This document shows, piece after piece, positions 50,873-61,817 of a stretch of DNA of 64,000 bases. The notes beneath the pieces are model-generated. The model saw only the letters and a list, made by a program, of their open reading frames with translations. It was not told where the DNA came from and made no database searches. The stretch's first letter is position 1, and the number at the start of each line of letters is the position of its first letter. Origin of the DNA: Chaetoderma sp. LZ-2023a (taxonomy: Eukaryota > Mollusca > Caudofoveata > Chaetodermatida > Chaetodermatidae); NCBI GenBank assembly GCA_034401795.1, contig CM067366.1, positions 85,359,647 through 85,423,646 on the forward strand. The letters are read 5' to 3'. A program made the position numbers and the translations under genes.

Positions 50873-52397
50873 ACTAAACTAGAAACCAATCCAACCATAA
50901 CGTGTACTGAACTTGTCCGCAGAAGACTGAACCAACTGGTCAGGGATGAGGAGATTGACTCCTCCACCGCCTACAGACTGATCCCAGACAAACCCCCCCC
51001 CCCCCCCCGCCAGTTTCTATTTACTACAAAAAATTCACAAGGCCAAAAAAGATGGCCTAACCCCAGATAGACCAATTATCAGTGGCATCGGCTGCCCTAC
51101 GGAACTCATCAGTAGTTTCGTAGATGAACACATTAAGGTTCACGTTGGACACCACAGACTTCATCAACAAAGTAGAGTCCTTTGGCAAACTTAAGGCTAA
51201 TTCGCTACTAGTCACCATGGATGTCACATCCTTATACACAAACATCCTAAACAGAGAAGGCATCAGAGTGGTAGCCATGTTTGCTAAAACATGGTATGCC
51301 AGGCACACTCTCAATCAGGAGCCTCTGTAACCTCCTGAAACTCGTTTTGGAATGCAACAGTTTTGAAATCAACGGAGAACATTGTCTCCAAGTGGGCGGT
51401 ACCGCAATGGGAAGCAAAGCAGCATGCACATCTGCATGCATCTTCATGAGCATTCTAGAGGATAAGCTGCTACAGAATGCACCATACTCCCCAGCACTGT
51501 ACGTCAGATACATAGACATCTTTATGATCTGGGAGCACAGGCACGAAGCTCAACAAGAGTTTGTCACTCACATGAATGCACCCCAACACAGCATTAAACT
51601 CACCATGGAATAAGCATCATATGCCAAGTCTCCTTTTTGGACACCATGATCCAAAACTCGCAAACGAATTCCATCATATTCGACCTCTATATACCAAGCC
51701 CACGGTCACACATGGGTAGCTACACTACGAGTCTGCCCACCCGGCCTCTTGTAAAGAGCCAGCCCATATGGCCAATTCCTTAGGCTTAGAAGGATCTGCT
51801 CCACCCTTCAAGATTTTGATAGAAACAGCCTGACCATACACTCACACTACATAGTCCGGGGCTATCCTGCCAAGATACTACAAAAGGCCAGATAGACAGC
51901 CCGGTCCAAGGACCGCCAGTCACTCCTCAAACCCACCCCAATGGACCCATCCACCAAAAAGCCCTACAGATAAATCTTTGTCTGTGAATTCAACCACACA
52001 GATATGATGCTGAAGGACACAATCACCAAATTCTGGCCCATCCTACAGGGAAAAGAACATTGCAGGCTAGGTTTCCCAGAAAAACCCCTATCGCTTTCAA
52101 AAACAAAACAATAAAAGATATGATCGTCAGGGACAAACTCCCTCCCCTGGACCCACCGGCCCAAGAATACCACAACCCGTTAATCCCCTGGCCAACCTAG
52201 AACTGTAATATCTGCAATAATATGGACAAATCCAGATTCTTTAAAACCAACACACTGGCCTCTCCTACAGAGCCTAAATTATAGGCAACTGTCAATCACG
52301 CAATATAGTCTATCCCCTAAACTGCAGAGTCTGTGGCAAACAATGAGTAGGAGAAACCCTCTGGCCCTTTAAAATCAGGATCCAAGAACACAAGCGC
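50873..52397 (+). mobile_element. Decayed Penelope-like element with RT and GIY-YIG remnant
   Basis: From about 50,876, KLETNPT, RRLNQLVRDEEIDSSTAYRL, a poly-C expansion (50,993-51,008), then [52 protein letters not shown] and YVRYIDIFMIW. The family catalytic YIDD has lost one Asp codon (51,507-51,521). Near the end NIVYPLNCRVCGKQ, a TGA, and VGETLWPFKIRIQEHK (52,302-52,394) are the start of a GIY-YIG nuclease (Y..NC..C..QYVGET...RI..H), with the second Tyr codon position now a stop. At least four frame breaks; inactive. Same orientation as the neighbouring LINE fragment. Confidence 0.8.
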
Positions 52398-55300
52398 TCT
52401 AGGTTAGCATTCTAAACTAGTAGACTAGGATATATCATAGGCTAGTATGCTAAGTCTCGGTTAGAAATCTATGTTAGTGGGCTAGTAGATTTGGCTCGAA
52501 TTCCAGACTAACTAGAGCTCTAGGCTCGTAGGCTGGTATAAGTCTAGGTCAGTAGACTAATAGACAAGGTTAGATGTCTAGCCTAGTAGACTCGGTCATA
52601 AAACTAGCATAGTACACTAGGCTCTAGGAGTCTAGTTTAGTAGGTTAGTAGAATTGATCTAGGCTAGATGCTTAGGCTAGTAGACTATGGGAGAAGTCCA
52701 GATTTCGTGCCTACAGGATTAGGATAATAGGCTAGTAGACTAGGCTAGAAGTATATGCTAGAACTCAAGGTTTGTGCGCTAGTAGACTCCGTTAGAATTC
52801 TAGACTAGTAGACTGGTAGAAGTCAAGTGTAATAGGCTAGACGTCTAGGCCAGGAGAGTATGGTAGAAGTATGGCCGAGGAGTAAAGGATAACAGACTGG
52901 CTAGAGGTCTACACTAGTAGATGAAGCCAGAAGTCAAGGCTAGTAGTATAGGTTTAAAGTCTAGGCTAGAAGGCTAGTAACCCAGGCTAGTAGACTACCT
53001 GGGTAGAAGTCTATGTTGTAGACTAGAAGTCTAGGTTAGAAGCATAGGAAAGCAGACTAGGCTAGATGTCTAGGCTAGAAGTCTAGGCTAGTGGGCTAGT
53101 AGACTAGGTTAGAAGTCTAAACTAGAGGTCGAGGGTGTATATCTAGTCCAGTAGGCAAAGACTATCTTATAAGGCTAGGGTAGTAGTCTAAGTATGTAGG
53201 ATAGTAGAATAGGCTAAGCCTAGGCTAGTAGATTGCTTGGATAAGACACTGCTGTAGACTAGTCTAAACGTCTAGGCTAGAAGTCTAAACTAGTCTAGAA
53301 GTCCAGACTACAATGTTAGTAGGCTAGGCTTAAGGTCTTAAGTAGAAGCATATGCTAGTCGGTTTGGTTAGAGGTCTCAGCTAGAAGTCTAGGTTAGTAG
53401 GCTAGAAGTAGACTCGGCTAGAATTATAGGCTACCTAGAATTATAGGCTAGTAGACTGGTAGAAGTCTGGAGGTGTAGGCTCGAAGTCTTCTAGACTAGT
53501 GGGCTAGTAGACGATGCTAGAAATTTATGCTAGCAGGCTATCAAGTAGACTATGCTAGAGGTCTAGGCGAGTAAAATAGGCAAAAGGCAATGCCAGTAGA
53601 CTAGGCTAGAAGGATAGTCTAGTAGGTTAGCATAATAAGATAGAAGTCTAGGCTAGTAGGCTAATAGACTAATCAAGAAGTCGATGTTATATTTATAGGC
53701 TAGAATTCTAGGTTAGCATGGCTAGTAAATTTTGCAATAAGTCTAGGCTGTAGACTAGGCTATAAGTATGTGATAGTAGACTCGGCTATACGACTGGGGT
53801 AGAAGCATAGGCTACTAGACTAGGCTAGAAGTATAAGCTAGTAGACAATATGTGTAGAAGGCAAGGTTGTAGCCTATACTAAAAGTGCACGCTAGAAGTC
53901 TAAACTAATATACTAGGCTAGCACTCTAAACCACTAGACTAGTAAACTAAACTAAATGCTAAGTTAAAAGCATAGGCTAGCAGACTAGGTTACTATGCTA
54001 GAAATCTAGGCTACAAGGCGAGGCTAGTTGGCTGTTAGATCTAGTCCAGAATTCTAGGCTAACTAGCACTTTAAATTAGACGGCGAATGTAGTGGGAGAA
54101 GACTGTGGAGCAGGTTAGAAATCTAGGCTAGTAGGCTCGTAGACTAAGTTAGAATTCAAAGCTAGTAGACTAGGATCTCAGACTAGGCTATAGGTCTAGG
54201 CTAGGAGACTATGTGGACATCTAGGCTAGTAAACAACGCTAATAGACTAGGCTAGTGATCTAGCATATTAATCTAGGTGTCTAAGCTAGCACTCTGAGTA
54301 TGGTAGAAGACTAGACACGAAGTCTAGGTTAGTAGGCTAGTATACTATGCTAGAACTCTAAGGTTACCGTCCAGAGCAGTGGGCTAGTAGATTCAGCTAG
54401 ATATCTACGCTAGGAGCCTACCTGTGTAGAGGTCTATGTTCTAAACGAGTCCTTAAGTCTAGGCTAGTATTCTAAACTAGTAGACTAGGCTAGAAGTCTA
54501 TGCTAGTAGAGTAAGGTAAACATCAAGGACAAAAGGATATGCTAGTAGGCTATGTGATTAGACTATGATCTACGCTAGTAGTAAAATTTATTAGACTAGT
54601 AGACTTGGCTAGAGTTTCAAATGTCTAGGCTAGTAGACTATGGTAGACGTCTATGCTATAGTCATAGGGTTGTAGGCTAGTAAAGTAGACTACGTTATAA
54701 TTCTAGGCTATAACCCTAGATTAGTGGGCTAGTAAATTCAGTTAGTATTCTGGACGAACTAGAACTCTAGGCTTCTTGGCTAGAAGACTGGCAAAGCTTT
54801 TAATAGAGATGGCTAGTAGAATGATAGGCTAGTTGGCTAGTAGATTAGACCAGAAATTTTGGCTAGTAGGCCAGTAGCCTAGGTTATAAATCTGAGCAAG
54901 CAAAGTAGGCAAGAGGACTAGTCTAGTCTAATAGGCTAGTAGAATATGCTAGAAGCCTAGGCTGATAGGTTATAAATATAGGCTAGCGGACTAGGCTAGA
55001 AGTCTATGCTAGCATGGGTAGTAGATTATGCTATAAGTCTAGTATGTAGATTAAGCTAGAAGTCTGTGCTAGTTGGCTAGTAGACTGGGCTGTAAGACAA
55101 AGCTAGAAGTATAGGCTAATGGACTAGGCTCGGAGTCTAGGTTATAAGTCTAGGTTAGTAGGCTAGTAGACATGGCTAGAATTCGAAGCTAGGCTAGAAG
55201 GATAATGGACTGGTTATTAGATGATGTTAGATATCTAGGCTAGTAGGCAAGACTAGTGACTTAGTAGATTCAGCCAGATGTCTAGGATAGAAATCTAACT

Positions 55301-58300
55301 TGTAGATTAGGGTAGAAGTCTAGACTGGAAGTATATGTTAGTGGGCTACTAGGTTAGAACCCCAGGGTAGCAGTCCAGACTAGTGTGCTACTAGACTCAG
55401 CTAAATGTCTAGGATTAAAATTTAGGCAAGTAGGCTAGTATAGAACACTAGAACTCTAGGCTTGTAGACTAGGCTAGACGTCGTGGATAGATGGCTAAGC
55501 TGGAAGTCTAGAATGGCGTGGCTAGTCGACTTGGATAGCTGTTTGGGCTAGTAGACTACCTGTGCAGAAAGCTATGTTGCGAACTAGACTATGTCTAGGC
55601 TTGAATTCTAAACTAGCTGACTAGGCTAGTAGAATAGGTTAAACATCTAAGATAGAAGCATATGCTATCAGGCTAGCCGACTAGGCTAGTATTCAAATTT
55701 ATTGGGCTGGTATATTTGTCTACACTTCTAGAACTCTAGGGGCGTGGGATAATAGGCTGGTAGAAGTCTAGGAGCACAGATTAGATGTCTAGGTTAGTAT
55801 ACTAGGTTAAAGGCTTAAAGGTTTAGGCAAATAGAGTAGTTTAGTCTAGTAGAGAAGGCTAGCACTCTAGGCTAGTGGGCTAGTAGAGTAGGCCAGAAAT
55901 CTTGGTTAGTAGGCCAGTAGCCTACGTTAAAAATATTAAACTAGGCTAGCAGGCTACAAGACTAGGCTAGTATGCTAGTATACTAGGCTAGAATAGAAGT
56001 TTGTAAGCTATGCTAGAAGTCTTGGATAGAAGGATAGAAGAATAGGCGAGAAGCATATGATAATCGCTTATAATGCTAGAAATCTAAGCCAGTATGGCCA
56101 TGGGACTAGGCTAAAAGTCTAGGCTTGTAGACTATCTGGGCAGAGGACAATGCTGTAAGCTAAACATTCTAGGGTAGATGTCTAAACTAGTAGACTAGTC
56201 TAGAAGTGTAGGCTACTAGGCTAGTAAACTATGTAAATGCCTCGGCTTGAAGCATATACTAGTAGGAATGGCTAAGTCTGAACTAGAACTTCGTAGAGAA
56301 GTCTAGATTAGTAGGCTAGTAGACTAGGATAGAAGACTATGCTAATATACTAGGCTAGAAGTCTAGGATAGCAGGCTAGTAGACTAGGCTAGAAGTCAAG
56401 GCTAGATGCCTAGGCTAAAAAAATATTCTATACATCTAGGATAGTAGTCTATGTAGTAGACAAGATAGGTCTAGGCTAGCAAGGCCAGTATATTCAGCTA
56501 GAATTCTAGGCTATAAACTACACTATTTGTCTAGGCTTGTATTCTAATAGTGTGATATATGTAATTATGTATAGGGTAGAAGCATAGGCTGGCAGACTAG
56601 GCTAGAAGTATATGCTAGTAGAAAACCTGGGTAGAAGTCAAGGCTGTAGCATATGCTAAAAGTCAAAGCTAGAGATCTAAACTAGTAAACTATGCTTGAA
56701 GCCTAGGCTACTAGGCTAGTAGCCTAGGCCAATACACAAGACTATTGTTAGATGACTAGGATAAAAATCTAAGCTAGTAGAGTAGGGTAGAAATCTAGAC
56801 TGGCGGTCTGGGTTAGTAGGCTAGTATACTAGGCTAGAACTCTAGGGTAGAAGTCAAAAGTACAGTGCTAGTAGTGTCAGTTAAAAGTTTAGGCTAGAAG
56901 GCTAGGCTAGTAGATTAGTTTTGAAGGCTAGCCTAGAAGTCTAGCCTGGTAAGAGTAGACTAGTTTAGAGGTCTAGGCCAGAGGGTTAGGCTAGGTTGGA
57001 AGTCTATGCTAATGTGGCTAGTAGATTATAATAGTTGTCTAGGCTAGTAGACAACCTGTATACAAGTCTACTGTGTAGACTCGTCTAGACGTCTAGGCGA
57101 GAATTAAAAAATTAGTAGACTAGGAAGCCTAGGCTATTAGAATAGGGTAAATATCTAGGATATAAGCATATGCTCGTAGGCTACCCAACAAAGCGAAAAG
57201 TCAAGTATGTTGCTAATGTTAATAGACCTGGCTATATGTCTAGGCTAGAAGTATAGTCTGGTAGACTAGGCTAGAAGTATAGGCTAGTAGACAATCTGAG
57301 TAGAAGTAAAGGTGGTAAATTATGCTATATGTTAAGTCAAAAGTAGTAAGCTATGCTAGAAGTATAGGCTACTAGGATAGGAGCCTAGAGAAACGGCTAG
57401 AAGCATAGGCTAGTAGGATAGGAGACTATGCTAGAACTATAGATTTGATGTCTAGATTAGTAGGCTAGCAGACTTGGCTAGAATTCTAGGCTAACTAGAA
57501 CTCCATGCTAGTGGGTTAATTGATTGGCAGAAGCCTAGTAGAGCATGCCATATCTCTAAGCTAAAAGGCTAGTAGACTATGTTAGAAATCCAGTCTAGTA
57601 GACTAGGCTATCAGACTAGACTAGAGGTCTCAGTTAGGAGACTATATTTGAAATGTAGGCTAGACGACTAGGCTAATAAACTAGCCAAGACGGCTAGTAG
57701 AATATGCTAGAACTCTAGGCTAGTAGGCTAGCATACTAGGATAGAAATCTAAGCTAGTAGCGTAGGCTAGAAGTATAGACTAGAAGCATAAGCTAGAACT
57801 TTTAGACTAGGAGATATGCCTAGTCTAATAGACTCCCTGGGTAGAAGTATATGCTGTAGACTATTCTAGAAACCTAGGCTCGAACTCTAAACCAGTAGTC
57901 CATGTTAGACATATATGGAAGTAGGCTACAGTAAATGCTTTAGAAGTGTAGACTAGAAGGCGATGTTAGTGGTCTAGTAGATTTGGCTAACCAGAACTCT
58001 AGGCTCGTCAGGGTAAAAGACATGTAGAAATCTCGTAGAGAAGGCTAGCAGTCTGTGTTAGTAGGTTAGTCGACTAGGTTAGAGGTCTAGGCTAGTAGAA
58101 TAGGTTAGAAGAATAGGCTAGTAGACTAGGCTAGAAGTTTAGGCTAGTAGTCTGCGAGTCTAGTACGCCAGCAGACTAGGCCAGACGTATATGCTAGAGG
58201 TTCAGGCTAGTAGACGATGGGAAAAGTCTAGACTATGTGGGTAGGCTAGTATATTAATCTAGAAGTGTAGGTGAAAACTCTTGGCTAGTGGGCTAGTAGA

Positions 58301-61300
58301 CTCATCCAGGCAAACTAGATCTCTAGGCTATGAGGCTAGTGGATTGGTAGAAGTCTAGTAGAGAATGCTAGGAGTGTAGGTTAGAAATTTGGACTAGTAG
58401 ACTAGGAACGAACACCAGGTTAGTCGACTAGGCTAGAAGTCTAGGCCAGGAGGCTAGTAGAATAGGCTAGTAGGCTAGTACACTAGACGTCTGGGCTAGT
58501 AGACCAGGTAGAGTCTTGGCTAGATGGCACCGCTAGAAGATTAGACTAGAAGCCAAGTCTAGTTGAATATGTTTGAGGTCTAGGCTAGAAGTCTAGCCTA
58601 GTATGTCTCGTAAACTAGGCTAGTAGACTACCTGGGCAGAAGTCTATGTTGTAGGCTAGGATAGAATTCTAGGCTAAAATTATAGGCTAGTCGGCTTGTT
58701 GACTAGGCTAGAAATCTGAGCTAGTAGACTAGGAAAGTACACTATGCTAGTAGACTATGCTGGAATGCCAGGCTGGTAGAATAAGAGACATCTAGGCTAG
58801 TAGACTATCTGCGTAGAAGTCATGGCTGTAGACTAGTATACAAGTCCAGTTTAGAAGTTTAAACTACAAAACTAGGCTAGAAGTCTGGCTACTAGGCTAG
58901 TAGATATTTGCTAGATTTGTCTCAATTAGCAGGTTAGTGGACTAGTCTAGCAGTCTAGGCTAATAGAGTAGGGTAGAAGTTTGTGTTGGAAGTCTAGCCT
59001 AGTAGTCTATGCTAGAAGGCAAGCCTAGTAGACTATGTTGGAAGTTCAGGCTGGAAGCATAGCTTAGTATGGCTAGTAAACAAGGCTAGAAGGCTGACTG
59101 TATAATACTAGGTTGTATATAATTAGGCTAGACGCTGAGGATAGTAGGCTAGTAGACTAGGCGAGAGGGCTAGGCTAGAAATCTAAGCTATTGGGCTAGT
59201 AGTTTGTAGGTCTAGGGGTGTAAAGCAAGGCTAGTAGATTAGCTTATAAGGTTAGGTAAGTAATCTAGATATAGAGGTTTAGACTAGCATGCTAGTAGAC
59301 TGGGCTAGAAGTCTAGGCTAGTAGGATAGTAGAATGGGTGAGAAGTGTAGTCTAGTAGTGTAGGCTAGAAGTCTAGTCTAGCATGGCTAGTAGACTAGGC
59401 AAAAAGGCTTGGCTAGTAGACTACATGGGTAGAAGACAAGGTTGTAGACCAGCCTAAACGTCAAGGGTATAAGTTCAAAATAGAAGTCTAGGCTACTAGG
59501 CTAGTAGACTAGGTCAAAGGTCTATGCTAGAAGCATATGCTAGTAGGCTAGGATAGAAGTCTTGGCTAGAAGTTCAGGTTAATATGCCAGTAGATTTGGA
59601 TACGATTCTAAGCTAACTAGACCTCTAGGTTAGTAGGATAGCATACAGCTAGAAGCCTTGCAGAGCATGATAGACGTCTCGGTTAGTGGTCTAGTAGACT
59701 AGGCTAGAAAACGCTAGTAGGCTAAGTAGACTGGGCTCGAGCTCGAGACCAGTAGAGTAGGCTAGAAGACTATTTTAGCAGATTACGATAAAAGTCTAGG
59801 CCAGTCGAATAGGCTAGAACTCTAGGATAGTAGACAACCTGGGTAGAAGTCAAGGCTGCAGACTAGGTTAAATGGCTAGGTTAACGAGTCTAAACTAAGA
59901 GACTACATGTGGTTTAGAAGTCTAGACTACTACACCAGTAGACTGTACGACTATGCTAGTAGACTACGGCAAAAGGCTAGACTACAATCTAGAAGTTTAG
60001 GCAAGTAGGCTAGTATACTCAGCTAGAAATGTATGCTAGTAGACTAGAGCAGAAGGCCATGCTAATAGGCTAGTAGAATAGGCTAAACGTCTATGCTCGC
60101 AGACCAACAGACTAGGCTCGAAGACAAGGCTAGATATCTAGTCCAGTAGAGTAGGCTAAAGGTCTAAGCTAACATGGCTAGTAGATTAGTCTATAACTCT
60201 CGTCTCTAGACTAGGATATTAGTCTATGCTAGTAGCCTGGGCGATATGTATTGGCTAGATGCAGGTTGACTAGGCTAGAAGTACATGCTAGTATAAAACC
60301 TGGCTAAACGTCAAGACTATAGGTTATGCTAATTTCATCGGATAAAAATCTAAACTAGGAGACTATGCTAGAAATCTAGGCTACGCTAAATGGCTAGTCT
60401 ATGCTAGTAGATTAGGGTAGATATCTAGGATAGAAGTCTAGACTAATAGACAATGCTAGAATAAAAGCCGAGTAGTCTAGCTGGTATGGCTAGTAGACAA
60501 GGCTAGAAGGATACCTGTGTGGAAGTCTATGCTGTAGATTAGGCAATAAGCGTAGGCTAGTAGACTAGGTTAGAGGTTTAGGCTAGATGTATAGGGTGTA
60601 AATCTAAGCTAGCAGACTACCTACCGTAGACATCTAGGCAGGTAAACTAGACTAGAAGTTTAGACTAATAGATTAGAATAGTAGTCTAATCTATTAGACT
60701 ACCTTGGTAGAAGACAATGCTTATACTAGGTTAAACATCTAGACTAGACTAGAAAAGTAAACTAGATGTTTACGCTACTAGACTAGGCTAAAATTCTATG
60801 CTAGACGCGCATGCTAGTAAGCTGGGCTAGATGTCTCAGCCAGATGTCTAGTTTAATAGACTGGTACTCGGCTAGAATGCTAGACTAACTAGAACTTGTG
60901 GGCTAGTAGACTGGTAGAAGACTAGTAGAGTAGGCTAGAAGTCTAGGTTAGTGGTCTAGTAGACTAGGCTACACATCTATGTGTGCAAACATTAGACTAG
61001 GATAGACGGCTAGGCTAGTAGACTAGAATAGAAAACTATGGTAGTAGACTAGGCTAGAAGTGTAGGCCAGTAGAATATGACAGATGTCTAGGCGAGTAGG
61101 CTAGTAGAGTAAGCAAGAGGTCTAGGCTAGAAGTCTAGGCCAGTAGACAATGTGGTTAGAAGTCACGGCTGTAGGCTAGGCTAAAAGTCTAGGTTAGAAG
61201 TTTAAACTATAGACTATGCTAGAGGTCTAAGCTACTAGACTACGGTAAAAGGGTAGTCTAGGCTAGTAGATTAGGGTAAATGTCTGGGATAGAAGTCTAG

Positions 61301-61317
61301 CCTAGTAGACTATGCTA
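52398..61317 (+). repeat. CTAG-rich 13 bp minisatellite, main block (8.9 kb)
   Basis: Nearly 9 kb of degenerate units built from GGCTAG + TAG + ACTA and GGCTAG + AAG + TCTA, often alternating to give a 26 bp dimer. Two variant landmark motifs recur: ACCTGGGTAGAAGTC(T/A)A followed by GTTGTAGACTAG (about 17 times, e.g. 52,991, 56,131, 58,627, 59,833) and CTAACTAGAACTCTAGGCT with GGTAGAAGTCTAGTAGAG (e.g. 52,510, 54,735, 57,490, 58,315, 60,875). Because each unit carries TAG on both strands and 13 is not a multiple of 3, every frame is full of stops. No gene is possible here. Confidence 0.9.
56121..58286 (+). repeat. Segment duplicated after the assembly gap (copy 1)
   Basis: Matches 61,834-64,000 with an offset of 5,713-5,714. 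Differences I could find are one extra A in an A-run (7 A at about 56,417, 8 A at about 62,131) and C/T at 57,538 versus 63,241. The match runs to the window end. Confidence 0.9.
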
Positions 61318-61817
61318 NNNNNNNNNNNNNNNNNNNNNNNNNNNNNNNNNNNNNNNNNNNNNNNNNNNNNNNNNNNNNNNNNNNNNNNNNNNNNNNNNNN
61401 NNNNNNNNNNNNNNNNNNNNNNNNNNNNNNNNNNNNNNNNNNNNNNNNNNNNNNNNNNNNNNNNNNNNNNNNNNNNNNNNNNNNNNNNNNNNNNNNNNNN
61501 NNNNNNNNNNNNNNNNNNNNNNNNNNNNNNNNNNNNNNNNNNNNNNNNNNNNNNNNNNNNNNNNNNNNNNNNNNNNNNNNNNNNNNNNNNNNNNNNNNNN
61601 NNNNNNNNNNNNNNNNNNNNNNNNNNNNNNNNNNNNNNNNNNNNNNNNNNNNNNNNNNNNNNNNNNNNNNNNNNNNNNNNNNNNNNNNNNNNNNNNNNNN
61701 NNNNNNNNNNNNNNNNNNNNNNNNNNNNNNNNNNNNNNNNNNNNNNNNNNNNNNNNNNNNNNNNNNNNNNNNNNNNNNNNNNNNNNNNNNNNNNNNNNNN
61801 NNNNNNNNNNNNNNNNN
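61318..61817. other. Assembly gap, exactly 500 N
   Basis: 500 N characters. A round number is the usual placeholder of a scaffolder, so the true size is unknown. Open frames of X residues across it are meaningless. Confidence 0.99.

Noticed and set aside
47994..61317. The regular CTAG array as a CRISPR array or a coding tandem-repeat protein
   Set aside because: Units are contiguous and degenerate without unique spacers, there are no cas genes, the context is eukaryotic, and TAG stops occur in every frame.
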